Shown here: piece after piece, positions 1 to 4,862 of the stretch | Layout: each line of letters opens with the position of its first letter | How positions within the stretch are numbered: position 1 is the first letter of the stretch | DNA from: DASPXY01 sp038227745 | GTDB taxonomy: Bacteria > Planctomycetota > Planctomycetia > Gemmatales > Gemmataceae | Assembly (NCBI GenBank): GCA_038227745.1 | Contig: JBBRPS010000574.1 | Span: 1-6,792, forward strand | Length of the DNA: 6,792 nt | Direction of reading: 5' to 3' | Position numbers and translations under genes: made by a program | The notes under the pieces: generated by a model | Told to the model about the DNA's origin: nothing | The model's input: the letters and a program-made list of their open reading frames with translations, nothing else | Database searches by the model: none

Positions 1-62
1 GCGCGAAACGGCAAGCCAGGTGCGCTCCGCCGACGGAGCGCACCTGGCTTGCCGTTTCGCGC
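1..62. repeat. Long perfect inverted repeat (REP-like hairpin)
   Basis: Positions 1-29 and 34-62 are exact reverse complements, separated by the 4-nt loop CCGA. A single strand would therefore form a 29-bp perfect stem. The left arm starts at the first base of the window, so the palindrome may be longer than seen. No T-tract follows on either strand, so it is not a classical intrinsic terminator. It lies outside any supported gene, downstream of the kinase gene and its terminator. Perfect palindromes of this size in intergenic DNA are usually dispersed REP/MITE-like elements or convergent-gene hairpins. Which of these applies here is inference; genome copy number would decide. Confidence 0.85.
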
Positions 63-122
63 TCGCGCCAACCCGCTCGACGCCCCACCCCCCTTCCGGG
101 CGCGGGGCTCTCCCAACAGACT

Positions 123-144
123 CCGTACTCGGTACTCGGTACGG
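123..144. repeat. Short tandem 7-mer inside a small palindrome
   Basis: GTACTCG occurs twice in tandem (125-131 and 132-138) and is followed by GTACGG. The outer hexamers CCGTAC (123-128) and GTACGG (139-144) are inverted repeats. It sits in the non-coding stretch between the large palindrome and the terminator. It could be a small operator-like site or chance; nothing nearby indicates a function. The rest of 63-180 shows no gene or recognisable signal. Confidence 0.4.
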
Positions 145-180
145 AAAGCCTCCCATCCTTGCCCCCGCACCGCGCGGGCG

Positions 181-215
181 CAACAAAAAGGCCCACTCGC
201 CGCTGCGAGTGGGCC
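181..215 (-). terminator. Rho-independent terminator of the histidine kinase gene
   Basis: Positions 190-200 and 205-215 form a perfect 11-bp GC-rich stem with loop CGCT. Read on the minus strand, the stem is followed directly by TTTTT (185-189) and then GTTG. It lies about 35 nt after the kinase TAG stop at 250-252, as expected for the terminator of that transcript. The run of T on only one side points to termination of minus-strand transcription. Confidence 0.9.
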
Positions 216-249
216 TCAACTCCGCGAACTGCCTGCGCCGGCCGCGCCG

Positions 250-2934
250 CTAACAGGAAGCCAGGACGTTCTGGTTGGCGGTCTCCGCCCCGCCTTCCGA
301 CAGCCAGCCCCTCTCCACCGGGCTGGCGCTCAACAACTCGTGCAGCTTGCGAGCGAGGGCCCTGGGCGTATAGGGCTTCTGCAGGAACGCCGCCCCGTCC
401 TCCAGCAGGTTGTGCTGGACGACGGCGCTGTCGGTGTACCCCGAGAGGAACAGGAGCTTCAGGTCCGGCCGGTCCGCCAGCATCCGCCGGGCCACCTCGC
501 CGCCGTTCATCCCCGGCATGACCACGTCGGTCACCACCAGGTCGATGTCCGCCTTGACCTTCGCCCAGGTCGCCAGCGCCTCGGCCCCGTTGCGGGCCTC
601 CAGCACGCAGTAGCCGGCCCGCTGCAGCAGCCGGCGCGTCAGGGCGCGGACGTCGTCCTCGTCCTCCACCAGCAGCACCGTCGCCGACCCGGCCGGCAGT
701 TCGTGCGACGACCGCGACGGCAGCATCTCGGAGATCGGCTCCTCGACGCGGGGCAGGTAGATCTTGAACGTGGTCCCGTGCCCCGGCTCACTGTAGACGG
801 CGACGTGGCCGCCGGACTGCTTGACGATGCCGTAGACCGTCGCCAGCCCCAGCCCCGTCCCCTTGCCCACCTCCTTGGTCGTGAAGAACGGCTCGAACAG
901 CCGCGCCTGCACCTCGCGCGTCATGCCGCTGCCGGTGTCGCTGACCGCCAGCAGCACGTACGGCCCCGGCGTCAGCTCCGGGTAGGCCCGGCAATACGTC
1001 TCGTCCAGATCGACGTTCGCGGTCTCCAGCGTCAGTTTGCCGCCGTGTGGCATGGCGTCGCGGGCGTTGACCACCAGGTTCATCAACACCTGCTCGATCT
1101 GCCCGCGATCGACCTTGACCCGGTCCAGGTCCGCCCCCTGCGCCGTGCTCAGCTGGATGTCCTCACCGATCAGCCGGTGCAGCATCTTGTTCAGGTCGGT
1201 GACGATGCCGTTCAGGTCGAGGACCTTGGGAGCGAGCACCTGCCGGCGGCTGAAGGCCAGCAGCTGGCCCGTCAGCTTGGCGGCGCGGGTGCCGGCGCTG
1301 TGGACCTCCTCGAGCAGCTCGCCCGCCTCCGGCGACTGCGGGAAGTCCTCGCGGAGGATCTCCGTGCAGCCGTTGATCACCGTCATCAGGTTGTTGAAAT
1401 CGTGGGCCACCCCGCCCGCCAGCCGGCCGATCGCCTCCATCTTCTGGGCCTGGCGGAAGCGCTCCTCGGTGTCGCGCAGGGCCTCTTCGGTCCTCTTGCG
1501 GTCGCTAATGTCCCGGATGTAGGCGGTGAATAGCGGCGGGCCGTCCATGATGATCGGGGTCAGGGTCAGCTCCAGGGGGAACTCGCGGCCGTCGGCCCGC
1601 AGGCCGGACATTTCCAGCCGCCCGGCGAGGGTGGCGCTGTCGCCGGTGGCGAGGTACTCGGCCAGGGACAGGCGGAAGCGCTGGCCGGCGCCGGTCGGCA
1701 GGATCATGCCGGCCATCTCCTTGCCCATGGCCGCGCCGCGCCGCCGGCCAAAGATCTCCTCGGCCGCCGGGTTGAACTCGATCACCCGCCCGCCGCGGTC
1801 GATGGTGATGATCGCGTCCAGGGCCGCCTCGAGGATGGCGCGCTTGCGGGCCTCGGACTCGTAGACGGCCTGCTCGGCCGTCTTGCGCTGCAGATAGTGC
1901 CCGACCTGGTTGGCGACGTTGTTCAGCGTCTCAATCAGCTCCTCGTCGGGCTCGACCGTCTCGGGGCTCCAGAACTCGAGGGCCCCCAGGACTTTCTCCC
2001 CCGGGGCGATGGGGAAGGCCAGGGTCAGGTAGCGGCTCGACTTGGCCCCGGCGCCGCTGAAGACGGGGAGCCACGCCGGCGGGCCGCCCTTCAAGACGTT
2101 GTGGACCAACCCGCTGCCCGACGCCAGGGTCGGGGCCGACGTCGCGGGGTCGGCGGGCGTCACGCCCGGCCGGTGCCACAGGCCGGTGCGGCGTGGCGAG
2201 CCGGTGCCCGCCTCCGTCACCCACAGCGCCCCCAGGTCCCAGCCCAGGCCGGCACAGACGCCCTGGAGCAGGGCCGGGGCGGCTTTCTCCAGGGTGACGG
2301 CGTCCGCCAGGATGCGCCGCACCGCCTGCCGGGCGCCGCGGTGAAACTCACGGCGGCGGCGCTCCGTGACGTTCCGCATGGTGCTGATCAGCAGCACGCC
2401 GTCCTTCGTCTCCAGCGGGCTGAAGTTGATTTCCAGGGTGAGCTCGGCGCCGTCCTTGCACCGGCCGACGAACATCGGCGTCACCTCGACCCGCTGAGTC
2501 ACCGTGGTCCAGGTGCTGCTCGAGGCTCCTGCCCGCTCCTCCGGGGACTGTTGGTGGATCAGGTCCTCGAAGGTCTTGCCGAGCAGCTCGCGGCGCGAAT
2601 AGCCGAACATCGCCTCCGTCTGCCGGTTGACCAGGGTGACGCTGCCGTTGCGGTCGATGATCACCATCGCGTCCGGGGTGGCGTCGAGGAGGCTCTGGAA
2701 CTTCACCTCCGTATTCTCCGCCTCCCGGAGGGACCGGCGGATGATCAGGGTACCCAGGAGGGTGACCAGGAGCGAGGCCGCGGCCCCGCTGCCCGCCAGG
2801 AGGTATCTGGAGCGGGCGGGGAACGTACCGGCGTCTATCAGGTTATCGATCACGAGCCAGCCGGCGGACGTGATCGCGGTAAGCGCCAAACTGACGGTGA
2901 GGAACCGCGTCAGGGCGGGACGGGGACAAGTCAC
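250..2934 (-). CDS. Membrane-bound hybrid sensor histidine kinase (PAS-GAF-PAS-HisKA-HATPase-REC)
   Basis: An 894-residue hybrid two-component kinase. It should autophosphorylate on His and pass the phosphate to its own receiver Asp, then probably to a separate phosphotransfer protein or regulator, since there is no output domain. Layout: TM1 about 11-29, a short outside loop of about 14 residues, TM2 about 44-65, PAS about 75-195, a GAF-like region about 205-345, a helical linker, and PAS about 365-480. The H-box AHDFNN follows with His511. The ATPase domain has the N-box NLVVNARDAM (about 619-628), DTGSGM (666-671), FEPFFTTK and GKGTGLGL (690-697). The receiver (about 752-870) has acidic EDEDD, phosphoacceptor Asp803 in VVTDVVMPGMNG, Ser831 and Lys853 in LQKPY. 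All catalytic motifs are intact. The GTG start at 2934 is chosen because GGAGAG lies 7 nt upstream; ATGs at 2949 and 2982 lack a Shine-Dalgarno. With almost no extracytoplasmic domain, it probably senses through the membrane or its cytoplasmic PAS/GAF domains. The ligand is unknown. Confidence 0.93.
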   Translation of the reverse strand: MTCPRPALTRFLTVSLALTAITSAGWLVIDNLIDAGTFPARSRYLLAGSGAAASLLVTLLGTLIIRRSLREAENTEVKFQSLLDATPDAMVIIDRNGSVTLVNRQTEAMFGYSRRELLGKTFEDLIHQQSPEERAGASSSTWTTVTQRVEVTPMFVGRCKDGAELTLEINFSPLETKDGVLLISTMRNVTERRRREFHRGARQAVRRILADAVTLEKAAPALLQGVCAGLGWDLGALWVTEAGTGSPRRTGLWHRPGVTPADPATSAPTLASGSGLVHNVLKGGPPAWLPVFSGAGAKSSRYLTLAFPIAPGEKVLGALEFWSPETVEPDEELIETLNNVANQVGHYLQRKTAEQAVYESEARKRAILEAALDAIITIDRGGRVIEFNPAAEEIFGRRRGAAMGKEMAGMILPTGAGQRFRLSLAEYLATGDSATLAGRLEMSGLRADGREFPLELTLTPIIMDGPPLFTAYIRDISDRKRTEEALRDTEERFRQAQKMEAIGRLAGGVAHDFNNLMTVINGCTEILREDFPQSPEAGELLEEVHSAGTRAAKLTGQLLAFSRRQVLAPKVLDLNGIVTDLNKMLHRLIGEDIQLSTAQGADLDRVKVDRGQIEQVLMNLVVNARDAMPHGGKLTLETANVDLDETYCRAYPELTPGPYVLLAVSDTGSGMTREVQARLFEPFFTTKEVGKGTGLGLATVYGIVKQSGGHVAVYSEPGHGTTFKIYLPRVEEPISEMLPSRSSHELPAGSATVLLVEDEDDVRALTRRLLQRAGYCVLEARNGAEALATWAKVKADIDLVVTDVVMPGMNGGEVARRMLADRPDLKLLFLSGYTDSAVVQHNLLEDGAAFLQKPYTPRALARKLHELLSASPVERGWLSEGGAETANQNVLASC

Positions 2935-3061
2935 AAAACCACTCTCCATTCGCTGAGGACCAGGGACGAGGTTCAGACGCATGGACGGCGGGGGAGCGGC
3001 CCCGGCGGCGCCCCACAGGGCGACCCCAGGATTCGCGAAGTCCGCAGGCCGCGGGCGCCGG
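2935..3061 (-). other. Intergenic region between repeat protein and kinase
   Basis: This is about 127 nt of GC-rich DNA between the TGA of the repeat-protein gene and the kinase GTG, both on the minus strand. Apart from the kinase Shine-Dalgarno, no convincing promoter boxes are seen. There is no hairpin with a T-tract, so read-through from the upstream gene into the kinase is possible. The spacing is also long enough for an independent promoter. An open frame continues upstream of the kinase start into the neighbouring gene, but its Arg/Pro/Ser-rich translation looks like an off-frame reading. Confidence 0.5.
2942..2947 (-). promoter_or_regulatory. Shine-Dalgarno GGAGAG deciding a GTG start
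   Basis: GGAGAG on the minus strand lies 7 nt before the GTG at 2934-2932, which is ideal spacing. It overlaps the codons after the in-frame ATG at 2949, so a gene caller preferring ATG would add 5 or 16 residues. The GTG start gives a short basic N-terminus directly before TM1, as expected for an inner-membrane sensor. Confidence 0.7.
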
Positions 3062-4837
3062 TCAGCGCTCGCGGCGGAGGTCGGGACGGCGCCCGCGCGG
3101 ATCCTCCTCCGGGCCGCCGCTCTGCCAGCGGTCGGCGAGGAGCATGGCCAGGCCGGCCACGAGGGCCGGCGACAGGGCCAGGGAGATCTCGCCCGTGCCC
3201 GCCGCGCCCCCGCCGGGGTCGGATCGGGCATCGTCCAGCCGGCCGACGTCGGCGAAGCATTCCGTGCACAGGCTCGGCCAGGCGGCCGCAGCCGTTCGGA
3301 CCTCCTGGGCTGCCCCTTGCGTCGAGGCCCCGACAAGGATCTCCCCGACCGCGATGTCGGGCTGCATCCGGGCGAGCAGTTCGCCCGTGACCACCGGCAC
3401 CGGGATCGACTCCGGCGCGTCTGGCGTAAAGAAGGAGAGGAACACCGAGGGACCTTCGGACACCGGCGCGAAAATGTGCAGGCCCGCCTCGGTGCCGGCG
3501 GCATGGCCGCGGCCGTGGGACAGTCCGACCAGGAACTCCCCTGCGACCGCCTCGCGGAGGAGGGCCGGTCGGGCATCCTGTGGGGCCGCCGCCAGGGCTG
3601 CCAGCGGCACGTCCAGGCGGTGGTCGGTGAGGCCCCCTGGCAAAGCTGCCGTGGTCGCCGCCGGGGCGCTGGCGGCCCGGCCCTGGTCCGCCGCCGGCTC
3701 GTCCGCGAACAGGTCCCCGAGATCTGGGAACAGTTCGGGCTGCAGGTCGCTCAGACCGTTGCCGGCGCTGACGGTGAACTGCTGGGAGAAGACGCCGCTG
3801 CCGTCCCCGGCGCCGCTGCCGCTCCAGACGACCACCGCGTCGCCGTTGCCGTCCACTGCCCACGACGGGGTCGCCTGGTCGCCCGCGGTGGTGCTGTTGA
3901 TCGAGAACTCCATCCCCAGGGCGACGCCGCTGCGGTTGAACTGCCGCCCGTAGATCCCCCAGCCGCTGCCGTCCTGGCCGTTGCTCTGCCAGCCGACGAG
4001 GAAATTGCCGTGCGTGTCCATGGCGATCGACGGGGACTGCTGGTCGCCGGCCGTGGTGAGGTTCACCTGGAACTCGCGGCCGACGGGCGCCCCCGCGGCG
4101 CTGTAGCGCTGGGCATAGACTCCCCAGCCGCTGCCATCCTGGCCGTAGCTCGACCACACGACGGTGAACTCGCCGAGCGGGGACATCGCCACCGCGGGAT
4201 CCAGCTGGTCGCCCTGCGTCGTGGTGTTGACGCGGAACTCGCCGCCGAGGGCCACCCCCGAGGCGCTGTAGCGCTGGGCGTAGACACCGGCGCCGCTGCC
4301 GTCCTGGCCGGCGCTCTGCCAGGTGACGACGAAGTCGCCAGCCGCGTCCATGGCCACCGCGGGCGCCTTCTGCGCCTTGCCCGCCGTACTGTTGGCCCGG
4401 AACTCGCCCCCGAGGGCCGCCCCCGAGGCGCTGTAACGCTGGGCGTAGATGTCCCAGCCGGTGCCGCCCTGGTTGTTGGCCTGCCAGCTGACGACGAACT
4501 CGCCGGCGGCGTCCATCGCCACCGCGGGGCCCTTCTGGTCGCCCTGCGTCGTGGTGTTGACGCGGAACTCGCCGCCCACCGGCGCCCCCGCCGCGCTGTA
4601 GTGCTTGGCGTAGACGCCCCAGCCGCTGCCGTCCTGGCCGTAGCTCTGCCAGCTCACCACGAAGTCCCCGTTCGGAGCCATCGCCACGGCGGGGCTGTTC
4701 TGGTCCCCCGCGGTGGTGGAGTTCACCTGGAACTCGCCGCCCAGGGGCGCCCCGGAAACACTGAAGCGCTGGGCATAGACCCCCGCGCCGCTGCCGTCCT
4801 GGCCCTGGCTGGCCCACACGACCACATAGTTGCCGCC
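3062..4837 (-). CDS. 5'-truncated surface protein with 55-residue tandem repeats and a C-terminal anchor-like segment
   Basis: About 591 residues of a larger extracellular-type protein; the N-terminus is absent. It opens in mid-repeat at GNYVVVW (about 4814-4834). Five full 55-residue units follow, then one shorter degenerate unit of about 52 residues. The consensus is roughly GGEFxVNTTTxGDQ, then PAVAMDxxGxFVVxWQS, then GQDGSGxGxYAQRYSAxG. Such GQDGSG/YAQRY repeats are common in large secreted proteins of planctomycetes and other bacteria, usually without assigned function. The unit length and seven visible units (one partial) would suit a beta-propeller, which is inference. After the repeats come about 230 residues that I do not recognise, with a CxxC (3257-3268). 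An 18-residue hydrophobic stretch (3134-3187) then precedes an Arg-rich tail ending at TGA, suggesting a C-terminal membrane anchor or sorting signal. Codon third positions are GC-rich in this frame only up to about 4837; upstream the frame is the antisense of the plus-strand gene. No start codon, ribosome site or signal peptide is visible. Confidence 0.8.
   Translation of the reverse strand, partial: GGNYVVVWASQGQDGSGAGVYAQRFSVSGAPLGGEFQVNSTTAGDQNSPAVAMAPNGDFVVSWQSYGQDGSGWGVYAKHYSAAGAPVGGEFRVNTTTQGDQKGPAVAMDAAGEFVVSWQANNQGGTGWDIYAQRYSASGAALGGEFRANSTAGKAQKAPAVAMDAAGDFVVTWQSAGQDGSGAGVYAQRYSASGVALGGEFRVNTTTQGDQLDPAVAMSPLGEFTVVWSSYGQDGSGWGVYAQRYSAAGAPVGREFQVNLTTAGDQQSPSIAMDTHGNFLVGWQSNGQDGSGWGIYGRQFNRSGVALGMEFSINSTTAGDQATPSWAVDGNGDAVVVWSGSGAGDGSGVFSQQFTVSAGNGLSDLQPELFPDLGDLFADEPAADQGRAASAPAATTAALPGGLTDHRLDVPLAALAAAPQDARPALLREAVAGEFLVGLSHGRGHAAGTEAGLHIFAPVSEGPSVFLSFFTPDAPESIPVPVVTGELLARMQPDIAVGEILVGASTQGAAQEVRTAAAAWPSLCTECFADVGRLDDARSDPGGGAAGTGEISLALSPALVAGLAMLLADRWQSGGPEEDPRGRRPDLRRER
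3761..4741 (-). repeat. 165-bp tandem coding repeats (five complete, one degenerate)
   Basis: Unit boundaries, read down the minus strand from each GGEF/GREF/GMEF: 4741-4577, 4576-4412, 4411-4247, 4246-4082, 4081-3917, and a degenerate last unit 3916-3761. All five complete units are exactly 55 codons. A further partial unit lies upstream up to about 4834. The starts of units 2 and 4 share 42 identical bases (4535-4576 and 4205-4246), exactly 330 bp apart, while unit 3 differs. This points to recent duplication or gene conversion in two-unit steps. Confidence 0.9.
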
Positions 4838-4862
4838 CTCACCGCCGGCCCCGTCCCGGACG
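4832..4862. other. Head-to-head junction of two truncated coding frames
   Basis: Left of this point the minus strand codes for the repeat protein; right of it the plus strand codes for PPC/Ig-like domains. No promoter, ribosome site, start codon or signal peptide separates them. The minus-strand homology stops in the middle of a repeat unit, with about 22 expected residues missing before GNYVVVW. The plus-strand frame is already in apparent coding sequence by about 4859 (DATSVVTAAG). The two frames share the same codon register, so an antisense frame stays open across the plus-strand gene to about 6337. An inversion breakpoint, an invertible element or a chimeric assembly join would all give this picture. 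Confidence 0.75.

Noticed and set aside
49..1533. Long plus-strand open frame of 494 codons
   Set aside because: It is antisense to the intact kinase, with His/Arg/Gln/Pro-rich low-complexity translation and no recognisable domain; in GC-rich DNA such shadow frames are common.
1897..3390. Plus-strand open frame of 497 codons
   Set aside because: It is antisense to the kinase N-terminal half and to the end of the repeat gene; the composition is shadow-like and no motif is seen.
2935..3576. N-terminal extension of the kinase frame up to 3576
   Set aside because: It overlaps the C-terminal coding region of the repeat protein, is Arg/Pro/Ser-rich, and is not needed given the GTG with a good ribosome site.
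3144..3953. Plus-strand open frame of 269 codons
   Set aside because: It is antisense to the C-terminal part of the repeat protein, with no domain and Ser/Arg/Ala-rich composition.
3917..4741. The regular 165-bp repeats as a CRISPR array
   Set aside because: The units are contiguous coding repeats of exactly 55 codons with no unique spacers; they encode a conserved protein motif.
2973..4817. Minus-strand open frame of 614 codons over the repeat array
   Set aside because: It overlaps the repeat gene in another frame of the same strand. Its translation is Arg/Gly-rich and periodic only because the underlying DNA is repetitive.
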